DNA from: an uncultured SAR86 cluster bacterium
Lineage (GTDB): Bacteria; Pseudomonadota; Gammaproteobacteria; Magnimaribacterales; AG-339-G14
Direction: 5' to 3'
DNA length: 52,278 nt
Assembly: GCA_902514645.1 (NCBI GenBank)
Contig: CABXRO010000008.1
Location: forward strand, 1 to 52,278
The position numbers and the translations under genes were made by a program. The notes below the pieces were generated by a model. It had not been told where the DNA came from. It saw only the letters and a list, made by a program, of their open reading frames with translations, and made no database searches. Numbering within the stretch: the first letter of the stretch is position 1; every line of letters begins with the position of its first letter. Positions 18,593 through 25,997 of the stretch are shown here, piece after piece.

Positions 18593-20131
18593 TTATTTAT
18601 CTAATAATTTTACTTGCAAACTTTTTTGAACTCTACTGATCCATGAGCAAAGATACTGCCTTGTGTCTTTCGGGTCAATAATTTCATGAACTGAAAAAGC
18701 TTCTGCTCTGGGAAAAGGACTTTGGGATTTAGCTAATTTTTCTTCAATTTCTTTTCTTTTTTTCTCTGGATCTTTAGCTTTTGCAATCTCTTTCCCAAAA
18801 GCAACAGCAACTCCTCCTTCCAAAGGCAAAGCTCCTGCTTCAGAAGATGGCCAAGCTAAAACATATGGATCTTCTCCGAAGTGAGCAGCAGCAGCGACCC
18901 CAAAAGATTTTCTTACCAGAAGGGTACACCAAGGAATAGTTGAATCTGCAGCAGCCAGAACTGCCTCAGTACCATGAAGAATAGTTGCATCCTCTTCAGC
19001 TTCCTTACCAATTAAAAAACCAGGCTCATCTACAATGGTTAAAATTGGGATATTAAATTGATTACATAATTTGATAAAGCGAGTGGTTTTTTTTGCATTA
19101 TCGGCCGTCATTGAGCCAGCATAGAAATTACTATCATTTGCAAAAATACCAACTGGAAATCCATTAAGACGCGCAAAACCTGTAATAATTCCTCTTCCAA
19201 AAAAATTAGACATTTCAAAAAAATCTTTATCGTCAACTACCATTTCGATGAGATTTCTCATTTCATATGTTTTTTTTCTATCTTTAGGAATTATATCTTC
19301 AAGAAGTTTTTCGGATCTGGAGACGTCATCATTTGTCTCTTTTTTTGGCGGAAGTTCGTAAATATTAGATGGAAAGAAAGATAGAAATCTTTTGATTTGA
19401 TTGAATGCATCCTCTTCAGACTCTGCAATGTTGTCCGTTACTCCATTTTTTTTATGAACCTCTGAACCCCCAAGCTCCTCCTTCGTAAAATCTTTGCCAA
19501 AAGCTCTAGAGACTACTGCAGGGCCCGCTACTAAAATTTGAGCATTTTTTTTAACCATTATTCTAAAGTGAGAACCTACATAACGAGAAGCAGGAAGTCC
19601 TGCTACAGGCCCTAAAGCAGCTGACACAACTGGCACCTCTTTGAGAGTTTGAGCAACAGATTTAAATCTTGATCTAGCAAAAACTGGATCACCCCCATAA
19701 CCTTTTTTTTCTTTACTTGGTCCAGCAACAGAGCCTCCACCTCCTTCATGAAGTCTGACTAACGGAAATTTATGTTTTACTGCAAGATCTTCCGTATAAA
19801 CACTTTTTCTTAGTCCTGCTGCATTTGGCGAACCTCCTTTAACAGTAAAATCTTCACCGCCAATAATCACGTCTTGCCCATCAATTTTTCCGAATCCTAA
19901 AATAAAATTTGCAGGAGTTAAAGAAAACAGATTTCCTTCGTCATCATACTCAGCTCCGCCTGCAACTTTTCCAATTTCATCAAAAGATTCATGATCCAAC
20001 AAAAGGTCAATTCGTTCGCGTAAGGTAAGACGTCCTTTATCGTGCTGCACTTTTACAGCTTCAGACCCCCCTTGTTGTTTAGCTAGTTTTTCTCTGAGTT
20101 TTATTTGAGAGATTTCTTTTTTCCAAGACAT
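18593..20131 (-). CDS. Acyl-CoA carboxylase carboxyltransferase (beta) subunit, orphan
   Basis: 512 aa with both crotonase-like halves of biotin-dependent acyl-CoA carboxylase beta subunits (propionyl-, methylcrotonyl- or geranyl-CoA carboxylase class). The N-half has KGRLTLRERIDLLLDHESF and the oxyanion-forming Gly-rich RLHEGGGGSVAG. The C-half has the biotin-side FANDSNFYAGSMTADNAKK and DEPGFLIGKEAEE. The C-terminal IIDPKDTRQYL is typical. No biotin carboxylase or biotin carrier gene lies in the window, so a partner subunit must be elsewhere or the protein acts differently. Its ATG overlaps the upstream hydratase stop by one base. Confidence 0.88.
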   Translation of the reverse strand: MSWKKEISQIKLREKLAKQQGGSEAVKVQHDKGRLTLRERIDLLLDHESFDEIGKVAGGAEYDDEGNLFSLTPANFILGFGKIDGQDVIIGGEDFTVKGGSPNAAGLRKSVYTEDLAVKHKFPLVRLHEGGGGSVAGPSKEKKGYGGDPVFARSRFKSVAQTLKEVPVVSAALGPVAGLPASRYVGSHFRIMVKKNAQILVAGPAVVSRAFGKDFTKEELGGSEVHKKNGVTDNIAESEEDAFNQIKRFLSFFPSNIYELPPKKETNDDVSRSEKLLEDIIPKDRKKTYEMRNLIEMVVDDKDFFEMSNFFGRGIITGFARLNGFPVGIFANDSNFYAGSMTADNAKKTTRFIKLCNQFNIPILTIVDEPGFLIGKEAEEDATILHGTEAVLAAADSTIPWCTLLVRKSFGVAAAAHFGEDPYVLAWPSSEAGALPLEGGVAVAFGKEIAKAKDPEKKRKEIEEKLAKSQSPFPRAEAFSVHEIIDPKDTRQYLCSWISRVQKSLQVKLLDK

Positions 20132-20988
20132 TATTTGAACTCTTTATCATCCCACCAAGGATAAAATTCAGGCAAATCTTTGCTTACCTTCCCAGGAAAA
20201 TTAGGTTCTCTTTTCTCTAAAAAAGACATAACACCTTCACTTGCTTCTCCAGTTTTACCGAGTGAATAAACACCTCGTGAATCAATTTTATGGGCCTCCA
20301 TAGGATGATCGGCTCCCAACATCTTCCATAACATTTGTCTAATTAAAGTGACTGATAGACTCGAAGTCGCCTCTACAAATTCTGCAGCTATTTCTTCTGC
20401 TCTTACAAGTAATTTATTTTCAGAAGTAATTTCTGTTACCAACCCTTTATTCAAAGCTTCTTCAGGCATAAAAATTTTTCCTGACAAACACCACTGTAGA
20501 GCGTTAGAAATTCCTACAATTTTAGGAAGAAACCAACTTGAACATGCTTCAGGAACAATACCTCTTTTAGCAAAAACAAAACCAAATTTAGCTTTATCTG
20601 AGCAAATCCTCACATCCATCGGCAAGGTCATAGTTACGCCAACACCTACAGCTGCTCCATTTATTGCTGCGATTAATGGTTTTTTGAAGTCAAATAATCT
20701 TAAAGTAAGTATCCCTCCGGTATCTCTTTTTACATCAGTATCTGACTTAGCTTTATCGGACATATCGAACGTATCCTCGCCTGATGATAAGTCTGCTCCA
20801 GCACAAAAGGCTTTTCCAGATCCAGTAAAAATAACTGCTCGAATATCATCATCTTTTTCAGCCTCATCAAGAAGCTCCAAAATGTCTTTCAACATCTGAC
20901 CCGAGAAAGTATTCATTTCTTTTGGCCTATTGAAGACTACTGTTAAAACTTTATTTTTTAATATAGTTTTTAAACTTTCTAAATCTTT
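20131..20988 (-). CDS. Enoyl-CoA hydratase/isomerase family protein
   Basis: Crotonase-fold enzyme, 285 aa from the chosen start. The oxyanion-hole segments FCAGADLSSGEDTF and AAINGAAVGVGVT are clear, and IVPEACSSWFLP carries the catalytic Glu. The frame is open to an ATG at 21030, but the first 14 codons would overlap the likely metY promoter and start 4 nt from the riboswitch. The ATG at 20988 follows a purine-rich AAGAGA stretch and begins MKDLESLKTI, closer to family starts, so it is preferred. It is the first gene of the operon with the carboxyltransferase and aldehyde dehydrogenase. The substrate is unknown. Confidence 0.88.
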   Translation of the reverse strand, partial: KDLESLKTILKNKVLTVVFNRPKEMNTFSGQMLKDILELLDEAEKDDDIRAVIFTGSGKAFCAGADLSSGEDTFDMSDKAKSDTDVKRDTGGILTLRLFDFKKPLIAAINGAAVGVGVTMTLPMDVRICSDKAKFGFVFAKRGIVPEACSSWFLPKIVGISNALQWCLSGKIFMPEEALNKGLVTEITSENKLLVRAEEIAAEFVEATSSLSVTLIRQMLWKMLGADHPMEAHKIDSRGVYSLGKTGEASEGVMSFLEKREPNFPGKVSKDLPEFYPWWDDKEFK

Positions 20989-21020
20989 CATTTTTTTTTC
21001 TCTTTTTTGGTATTTTTGTG

Positions 21021-21026
21021 TATATT
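21021..21026 (+). promoter_or_regulatory. Candidate -10 box for the metY riboswitch transcript
   Basis: TATATT at 21021-21026 places a transcription start at about 21033, directly at the 5' edge of the SAM-II aptamer. The -35 is not clear. Its position supports the shorter start for the divergent enoyl-CoA hydratase. Confidence 0.4.
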
Positions 21027-21033
21027 GCATTTA

Positions 21034-21086
21034 TAGCGTTGATTTAACCGACTTGCAAACGCTTTATAAATTTTGCTAAATAGGAT
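21034..21086 (+). ncRNA. SAM-II riboswitch aptamer controlling metY
   Basis: The segment matches the SAM-II aptamer known from marine metX/metY leaders: P1 stem AGCGT (21035-21039) with ACGCT (21059-21063), the invariant loop TGATTTAACCG...TTGCAA (21040-21058), the linker TTTATAAA, and the 3' pseudoknot strand GCTAAATAGG (21075-21084). It binds S-adenosylmethionine. The downstream gene makes homocysteine, so SAM should switch it off. The pseudoknot strand can alternatively pair with 21094-21103 as an antiterminator (see the terminator entry). SAM-V shares this core; the single aptamer plus terminator fits SAM-II better. Confidence 0.92.
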
Positions 21087-21091
21087 TTTTT

Positions 21092-21125
21092 AACCTGTTT
21101 AGCGAAAGCAAACAGGTTTTTTTTT
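21092..21125 (+). terminator. Riboswitch expression-platform terminator with competing antiterminator
   Basis: The stem 21092-21100 pairs with 21110-21118, continues as GC/GC around a GAAA tetraloop with one bulged A, and is followed by a run of nine T (21117-21125). The 5' arm (CCTGTTTAGC, 21094-21103) is complementary over 10 bp, with one G-U, to the aptamer strand GCTAAATAGG (21075-21084). SAM binding should hold that strand in the pseudoknot and free the terminator; without SAM the antiterminator can form. Confidence 0.85.
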
Positions 21126-21147
21126 AAATAATTTATGGAGATTAATT

Positions 21148-22455
21148 ATGGCATATGAAGGAAAAAATTTAGAGACAATAGCTCTGCATGCAGGTTGGAG
21201 AAATGATGAAACTACTGGATCAGTAGCTGTTCCTATCCACCAAACTACAAGTTATCAGTTTAATGATACTGCTCATGCAGCAAGCCTTTTTGGTTTGCAA
21301 GAATTCGGAAACATTTATACCCGAATTATGAACCCTACTTGTGACGTACTTGAGCAGAGAATGGCAGCTTTAGATGGAGCAGCAGCAGGACTGGCTGTCT
21401 CTTCAGGACAAACAGCTTCAGCTTATTCGATTCAAAACGTTGCGAGAGCAGGAGATAATATTGTTTCTTCATCACATTTGTACGGCGGAACATATAACCA
21501 GTTTAAAAATAACCTAAAAGAAATGGGAATTGAAGTTAGATTTGTTGACCCAACAGATCCAGCTAATTTTGAAAAAGCTACTGATGACAAGACCAGAGCT
21601 TATTTTGCAGAAACTCTGCCTAATCCCAAGCTTCAGATATTTCCAATAGGCGAAGTCGCAGAAATAGGTAGAAAGCATGGCATTCCTTTAATCGTAGATA
21701 ACACTGCTGCTCCAGTGCTTTGTCGTCCATTTGACCATGGTGCTGCAATTACAACTTATTCAACTACGAAATATATTGGCGGACATGGAACAACTATCGG
21801 AGGTCTTATCCTTGACGGTGGTAATTTTGATTGGGGTGAAGCTGGAGCTGATAGACAGCCAGCGTTAAATACTCCTGATCCATGTTACGGTGGAGTTGTC
21901 TGGGATGAACAGGTAACTAAAAACATGGGTTTACCCTTTGCATATCTACTTAAGCTAAGAACAACACTTCTTAGAGACCTAGGTGGAGCTATGAGTCCTT
22001 TCAACGCTTGGATGTTTATTCAAGGATTGGAGACACTTCCTTTGAGAATGCGCGAACATGCTAATAATGCTCAAAAAGTTGCTGAATTTTTAGCTTCTAA
22101 CAAAAAAGTTCAATCAGTGACTTATCCTGGTCTCTTTGAAGGCGCTGAAAAGGAAAAAGCAGATAAATACATGACCGGCGGGTATGGTGCTCTTATTGGA
22201 TTTGAGTTACCCGGTGGAAAAGAAGCAGGAAGTAAATTTATTGATTCTTTAGAGCTTCTTTATCACGTTGCTAATATTGGAGATTCAAGATCACTTGCAA
22301 TTCATCCAGCAACCACAACTCACAGTCAACTTGCTCCAGAGGAGCAGTTGTCTGCTGGTGTAACTCCCGGATATGTAAGATTATCTATAGGTATTGAAAA
22401 TGCTGAAGATATCATTGCAGATATTTCTCAAGCTATAGATAAAGCTTCAAAATAA
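21148..22455 (+). CDS. metY: O-acetylhomoserine aminocarboxypropyltransferase (sulfhydrylase)
   Basis: 435-aa PLP enzyme of the Cys/Met metabolism family, making homocysteine from O-acetyl-homoserine and sulfide. The start resembles other MetY proteins (LETIALHAGWRNDETTGSVAVPI). PLP-binding segments are YTRIMNPT and SSGQTA, and the Schiff-base lysine is K208 in YSTTKYIGGHG. The length of about 430 residues separates MetY from the shorter MetB/MetZ enzymes. Shine-Dalgarno TGGAG lies 9-13 nt ahead of the ATG. The SAM-II riboswitch upstream gives feedback by the pathway end product, and a strong terminator follows, so it is monocistronic. Confidence 0.95.
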   Translation: MAYEGKNLETIALHAGWRNDETTGSVAVPIHQTTSYQFNDTAHAASLFGLQEFGNIYTRIMNPTCDVLEQRMAALDGAAAGLAVSSGQTASAYSIQNVARAGDNIVSSSHLYGGTYNQFKNNLKEMGIEVRFVDPTDPANFEKATDDKTRAYFAETLPNPKLQIFPIGEVAEIGRKHGIPLIVDNTAAPVLCRPFDHGAAITTYSTTKYIGGHGTTIGGLILDGGNFDWGEAGADRQPALNTPDPCYGGVVWDEQVTKNMGLPFAYLLKLRTTLLRDLGGAMSPFNAWMFIQGLETLPLRMREHANNAQKVAEFLASNKKVQSVTYPGLFEGAEKEKADKYMTGGYGALIGFELPGGKEAGSKFIDSLELLYHVANIGDSRSLAIHPATTTHSQLAPEEQLSAGVTPGYVRLSIGIENAEDIIADISQAIDKASK

Positions 22456-22463
22456 ATCAAATC

Positions 22464-22498
22464 ATTATCCCTCTTGGAATCAAGAGGGATAATCTTTC
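22464..22498 (+). terminator. Rho-independent terminator after metY
   Basis: A perfect 13-bp stem (22464-22476 with 22481-22493) closed by a GAAT loop and followed by CTTT. The T tract is short but the stem is long. It begins 8 nt after the metY stop codon. Confidence 0.75.
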
Positions 22499-22589
22499 CA
22501 GTTATATACATGTATCCTTCAGAAAACTTTTCAAATAAAACTGATAAAAACTTTTTTTTAGTATCTAATGCATGTTTCGGAAGGTATTT

Positions 22590-22829
22590 ATGAAATTATA
22601 TGTAGGAAATCTCCCTTGGAGTGTAGACAATTCTCAATTAGAAGATCTATTTTCTGATTTTGGCAGCGTCATATCAGCAAACGTTATTACTGACAGAGAT
22701 TCTAAAAGATCAAGAGGTTTTGGTTTTGTTGAATTAGAGTCTGGAGGGCCAGAAGCTATCGAAGCTATGAATGACTTTGATCTTGAAGGTAGAAAGCTAA
22801 CAGTTAACGAAGCTAAACCTAGAAATTAA
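22590..22829 (+). CDS. RRM-domain RNA-binding protein
   Basis: 79-aa single RNA-recognition-motif protein of the bacterial/cyanobacterial Rbp type. RNP2 is LYVGNL (residues 3-8) and RNP1 is RGFGFVEL (42-49), with the two aromatic side chains that stack on RNA. It lacks the Gly-rich tail of many relatives. An upstream in-frame ATG at 22572 exists, but the ATG at 22590 has GGAAGG just ahead of it and starts MKLYVGNLPW as in the family. The 135-nt upstream gap holds the metY terminator and an unassigned T-rich stretch; such genes are often cold-induced, not shown here. Confidence 0.92.
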   Translation: MKLYVGNLPWSVDNSQLEDLFSDFGSVISANVITDRDSKRSRGFGFVELESGGPEAIEAMNDFDLEGRKLTVNEAKPRN

Positions 22830-22841
22830 TATTTCACGATT

Positions 22842-22917
22842 TGGTGCCCCTGCCAGGAATCGAACCTGGAGCTGCCACTTAGGAGGCGGCCGTTTTATCC
22901 GATTAAACTACAAGGGC
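22842..22917 (-). tRNA. tRNA-Arg (CCT)
   Basis: 76-nt cloverleaf on the minus strand: acceptor GCCCTTG/CAGGGGC with one G-U, encoded CCA at 22842-22844, anticodon stem GCCGC/GTGGC with loop CTCCTAA (anticodon CCT, reads AGG), and T arm GGTTCGATTC. It lies 5 nt after the hisI stop, so it is probably processed from the hisI transcript. Confidence 0.97.
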
Positions 22918-22922
22918 TAAAT

Positions 22923-23375
22923 TTAAAGTTTGGTAGGATTTTCTTGTCCTTTGTAGACATCCTCTGGATCAAATAATTTCTCTTCTTCTACAAACTCTAA
23001 ATCTTTCAGATTCTCTACTGATCTGTAGAAACAGGATTTATATCCAACGTGACAACTTGCTCCTGAACCTTCAACTTCTACTTTAAAAATCACGCAATCT
23101 TGGTCATCGTCAACAAGAATTTCCTTAATATTTTGATAAAGACCGCTTGTTTCGCCTTTTTTCCATAACTGCTCTCTACTTCTGCTCCAATAATGAGCTT
23201 GCTTGTTCTCAATAGATAGTTTTAGAGCCTCTTTGTTGAGATAACCATGCATCAAGACCAGATTTGAACCTTCTTCCATGGTTATTACTGGAATAAGCCC
23301 TCGATCATCAAACTTAGGCATGAATTCATTACCTTCCTCTACGGCTTCTATACTTATTCTCTTTCCAAAGTCCAT
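22923..23375 (-). CDS. hisI: Phosphoribosyl-AMP cyclohydrolase
   Basis: Third step of histidine synthesis, opening the purine ring of PR-AMP. 150 aa, the stand-alone HisI form without the HisE domain. Family motifs are MHGYLNKEALKLS, HYWSRSREQLWKKGETSG and the metal-binding VDDDQD. The zinc Cys/His cluster is GASCHVGYKSCF. No other his gene is in the window. It is divergent from ccmA across an 83-nt gap and is followed directly by tRNA-Arg(CCT). Confidence 0.95.
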   Translation of the reverse strand: MDFGKRISIEAVEEGNEFMPKFDDRGLIPVITMEEGSNLVLMHGYLNKEALKLSIENKQAHYWSRSREQLWKKGETSGLYQNIKEILVDDDQDCVIFKVEVEGSGASCHVGYKSCFYRSVENLKDLEFVEEEKLFDPEDVYKGQENPTKL

Positions 23376-23409
23376 ATTTAATACTCAAATTTTCAATAGA
23401 TATTATAGT

Positions 23410-23415
23410 TATAAT
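23410..23415 (+). promoter_or_regulatory. Candidate -10 box in the hisI-ccmA divergent gap
   Basis: TATAAT lies 43 nt upstream of the ccmA ATG in an extremely AT-rich divergent intergenic region. The -35 is weak (AAATTT at 17-nt spacing). Confidence 0.3.
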
Positions 23416-23458
23416 AACGACCAAATTTAATTAATTTTAGTAATAACTGCATATTTAG

Positions 23459-24037
23459 ATGCTAAAAACAGCAAATTTATCATACAAGTTTGATGATAAA
23501 TATATTTTTTCAAATCTGAGCTTTGAATTCGCAAACGATAGTGTTTTTAAGCTTGTAGGTGACAATGGTACTGGCAAATCTACTTTGCTAAAGATTCTTT
23601 CAGGCATCTATAAAAATTACGAAGGAGACTTATCTTTTTCAGAGGATGATTTCGTATTTTATTCGGGTCATAAAACTGGATTAAAAAATAATTTAACAGC
23701 TAGAGAGAATATTTATTTTGATATCAGACTACCTAAAATTTCTCATTCTCAGATTAATTCTGTTCTCGAACAATTAGATCTTATTGATTATTCTGATATT
23801 CAGTCGGTATATCTTTCAGAAGGGCAAAAGCGAAAAATCAATATTGCAAGTTTCATGCTTTCAAAAGCTAATCTCTATCTTCTTGATGAGCCTTTTAATA
23901 ATTTAGATCCTAAAACAACTATTTTTCTGCAGGAAATCTTTGATATGAAAATTAATGCCGGAGCAAAAATTATCTTTTCCTCTCATGATAGATCTAAAGA
24001 TAATTTTCCTGTAATTGATATGAATCTCTTTAACTAA
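23459..24037 (+). CDS. ccmA: Cytochrome c maturation heme exporter ATP-binding protein CcmA
   Basis: 192-aa ABC ATPase of the CcmABCD complex, which uses ATP to release holo-CcmE from CcmC/D. Walker A is GDNGTGKS (34-41), the signature is YLSEGQKRKINIA, Walker B is LYLLDEPFNNLD, and the switch His is in FSSHDRS. It heads a nine-gene ccm operon in the order A-B-C-D-E-F-G-H-I. Its TAA shares one base with the ccmB ATG. Confidence 0.95.
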   Translation: MLKTANLSYKFDDKYIFSNLSFEFANDSVFKLVGDNGTGKSTLLKILSGIYKNYEGDLSFSEDDFVFYSGHKTGLKNNLTARENIYFDIRLPKISHSQINSVLEQLDLIDYSDIQSVYLSEGQKRKINIASFMLSKANLYLLDEPFNNLDPKTTIFLQEIFDMKINAGAKIIFSSHDRSKDNFPVIDMNLFN

Positions 24038-24696
24038 TGATTTACTTTATAAAAATACTTAAAAAGGAATTTCTTATCTATTCAAGAAAGTCTTCTTCTT
24101 TCATCAGCCCAGTGGTCTTTTTTTTGATTTCTATTTCTTTATATCCAATTGGAATTTCCAACGATCCAGGCATTTTAAAAAATTTAGCTCCCGGCTTAAT
24201 TTGGATTACTGTGCTGTTATCGACTTTGATATCTTTTCAAAATATTTTTTCTGAAGATTATGAGGATGGAAGTATCGAGCTTTTATTGGCTTCTGGACAA
24301 AATCTTTCATTGATTGTTTTGATAAAAATTTTTGTGAATTGGATTTTTAGTTGTTTACCAATCATCATCCTTTCTGTTTTGTCTGTTTTTTTGCTTTATT
24401 TTCCTCAGGAAGGCTTAAAACCTTTAATCATAAGTTTGTTAATTGGAACTCCCACCATTTGTCTTTTTGGGGCACTAGCTGGAGCACTTTCTCTTGGAAA
24501 AAACAGTATCACTGGACCTGCGCTAATGCTACCTTTGAGTTTACCAGTCTTAATATTAGGTACTCAGGCGATTAATTACTCATTGAACGGCATTAACTTT
24601 TCTTCAAACATTTTGCTACTTACAGCAATACTTGTTTTTTTGTTGCCAATTATTTTGTTTGCTTCAGTAGGGGCATTGAAACTTCATTTTAATTAG
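24037..24696 (+). CDS. ccmB: Heme exporter membrane protein CcmB
   Basis: 219-aa inner-membrane protein with about six helices, partner of the CcmA ATPase. The family segments LAPGLIWITVLLSTLISFQNIF, here seen in part as LAPGLIWITVLL, and EDYEDGSIELLLASG are conserved. It is coupled to ccmA by a one-base stop/start overlap and to ccmC by a 2-nt gap. Confidence 0.94.
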   Translation: MIYFIKILKKEFLIYSRKSSSFISPVVFFLISISLYPIGISNDPGILKNLAPGLIWITVLLSTLISFQNIFSEDYEDGSIELLLASGQNLSLIVLIKIFVNWIFSCLPIIILSVLSVFLLYFPQEGLKPLIISLLIGTPTICLFGALAGALSLGKNSITGPALMLPLSLPVLILGTQAINYSLNGINFSSNILLLTAILVFLLPIILFASVGALKLHFN

Positions 24697-24698
24697 AT

Positions 24699-25448
24699 AT
24701 GTTTCAGACATTAAAGAATTTTTATCACAAACTTGGATCTTATCCTTGGTTTTACAAAATCTCTGGCAAAGTAATTCCATTTGTTGGAGTCTTAAGTATT
24801 TCTCTGATAGTCATTTCTTCTATTTGGGGTTTATTTTTCTCTCCTATTGATGCGGTTCAAGGAGATGTTTATAGAATAATATATTTTCACGTTCCAGCGG
24901 TATCTGTATCTCAAGTCATTTATTATTCAATGTCTGTTGCGGCAGCAGTTTTTTTAATATGGCGTATGAAAATGGCAGGAGTCTATATTAAAAGCCTTGC
25001 CCCGATAGGTGCAGCTTTTACTTTTATTGGATTGCTAAGCGGAGCTATCTGGGGACAGCCAACTTGGGGAACTTGGTGGGTATGGGATGCACGTCTAACC
25101 TCTACTTTAGTACTTTTTTTATTTTATTTGGCTATCATCGGCATGCAATCAACTTTTGCCTCTAGAAAGTCTGCCGATACCGCGGTTTCTATAATAACTC
25201 TAGTTGGAGTTGTAAATCTTCCGATAGTAAAAAAATCAGTTGACTGGTGGAATACCCTTCATCAGCCTGCATCAATATCTATTTCCGGTGAGTCGTCTAT
25301 TTCCAATGAAATGCTTATCCCGTTATTGCTCTCAATTTTAGGCGTTTATTTTTTTGTTTTTTTTACTGGATTGCTTTTTATGAGAGCAGAAATATCTACC
25401 AGAGAGCAAAACAAAGAATGGTTCAAAAAACTTTCAAGCAATAATTAA
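24699..25448 (+). CDS. ccmC: Heme-handling protein CcmC
   Basis: 249-aa polytopic membrane protein that positions heme and delivers it to CcmE. The periplasmic Trp-rich heme motif is WGTWWVWDARLTS. The flanking family segments are IYFHVPAVSVS, with its His, and LHQPASI, with the second conserved His. About six transmembrane helices are present. Length is normal for the family. Confidence 0.96.
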   Translation: MFQTLKNFYHKLGSYPWFYKISGKVIPFVGVLSISLIVISSIWGLFFSPIDAVQGDVYRIIYFHVPAVSVSQVIYYSMSVAAAVFLIWRMKMAGVYIKSLAPIGAAFTFIGLLSGAIWGQPTWGTWWVWDARLTSTLVLFLFYLAIIGMQSTFASRKSADTAVSIITLVGVVNLPIVKKSVDWWNTLHQPASISISGESSISNEMLIPLLLSILGVYFFVFFTGLLFMRAEISTREQNKEWFKKLSSNN

Positions 25449-25450
25449 CT

Positions 25451-25588
25451 ATGGATTTTGGAGAATTTAATATTCATGTCTGGTCGGTTGTTTCAATAAC
25501 GGGATTTATTTGCTTGCTTTTAATTTATTTGCCACTGGTAAAAATAAAAAAGAACGAATCCAAGATAAAAAATAATGAAACAACATAG
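25451..25588 (+). CDS. ccmD: Heme exporter subunit CcmD
   Basis: A 45-codon ORF, too short for standard ORF lists, sits exactly where ccmD belongs. It has a short polar start (MDFGEFNIHVW), one transmembrane helix (about residues 12-30, ending LLLIYLPLV) and a Lys-rich cytoplasmic tail (KIKKNESKIKNN). CcmD stabilises the CcmC-CcmE interaction. It begins 2 nt after ccmC and overlaps ccmE by 14 bp in another frame. Sequence conservation in this family is low, so the call rests on topology and position. Confidence 0.9.
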   Translation: MDFGEFNIHVWSVVSITGFICLLLIYLPLVKIKKNESKIKNNETT

Positions 25589-25997
25589 ATTAAAAAGACT
25601 TTATGGAGTTCTGTTCATAGTTTTTTGTTCAGCCCTTGCTTTTGTTTTGGTTTATTTTGCTATCAGAGACAATGTTAATTTATTCTACTCACCGTCAGAT
25701 TTGTTTGAGAATCCACCTCAAGGAAGAAATGCAATTAGAGCAGGAGGTTTGGTTAAAATTGGAAGTTTAAGGAGATCAACAGACTCTTTAGAAATAGAAT
25801 TCATAATTACTGACTTAAAAAAATCTATTGCAGTAAATTACACAGGCATTCTTCCAGATTTATTTAAAGAAAATGCTGGAGTAGTTGCAACAGGCTACTT
25901 TAATAAAAGCAAAATGAGTCTTGATGCTTATCAAATTTTAGCTAAGCATGATGAAAACTATGTTCCAAAAGAAGTAAAAAAGGCTCTTGAAAAATGA
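25575..25997 (+). CDS. ccmE: Periplasmic heme chaperone CcmE
   Basis: 140 aa: one N-terminal membrane anchor (about 8-30) and a periplasmic OB-fold. The covalent heme-binding His is H125 in the conserved LAKHDENYVP motif, with Y129 as the heme ligand (H130 and Y134 in E. coli). It receives heme from CcmC/D and passes it to CcmF/H. The start overlaps ccmD, and the TGA stop overlaps the ccmF ATG (ATGA). Confidence 0.96.
   Translation: MKQHRLKRLYGVLFIVFCSALAFVLVYFAIRDNVNLFYSPSDLFENPPQGRNAIRAGGLVKIGSLRRSTDSLEIEFIITDLKKSIAVNYTGILPDLFKENAGVVATGYFNKSKMSLDAYQILAKHDENYVPKEVKKALEK

Noticed and set aside
20348-20899. 183-codon open frame opposite the enoyl-CoA hydratase gene
   Set aside because: It is antisense to a well-supported crotonase gene and has no recognisable motif; long antisense frames are common opposite such genes.
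20989-21030. Upstream ATG (21030) for the enoyl-CoA hydratase gene
   Set aside because: It would start 4 nt from the riboswitch, overlap the likely metY promoter, and add a Lys/Gln-rich stretch not typical of the family; the ATG at 20988 is better.
22572-22589. Upstream ATG for the RRM protein
   Set aside because: The ATG at 22590 is preceded by GGAAGG and matches family starts.
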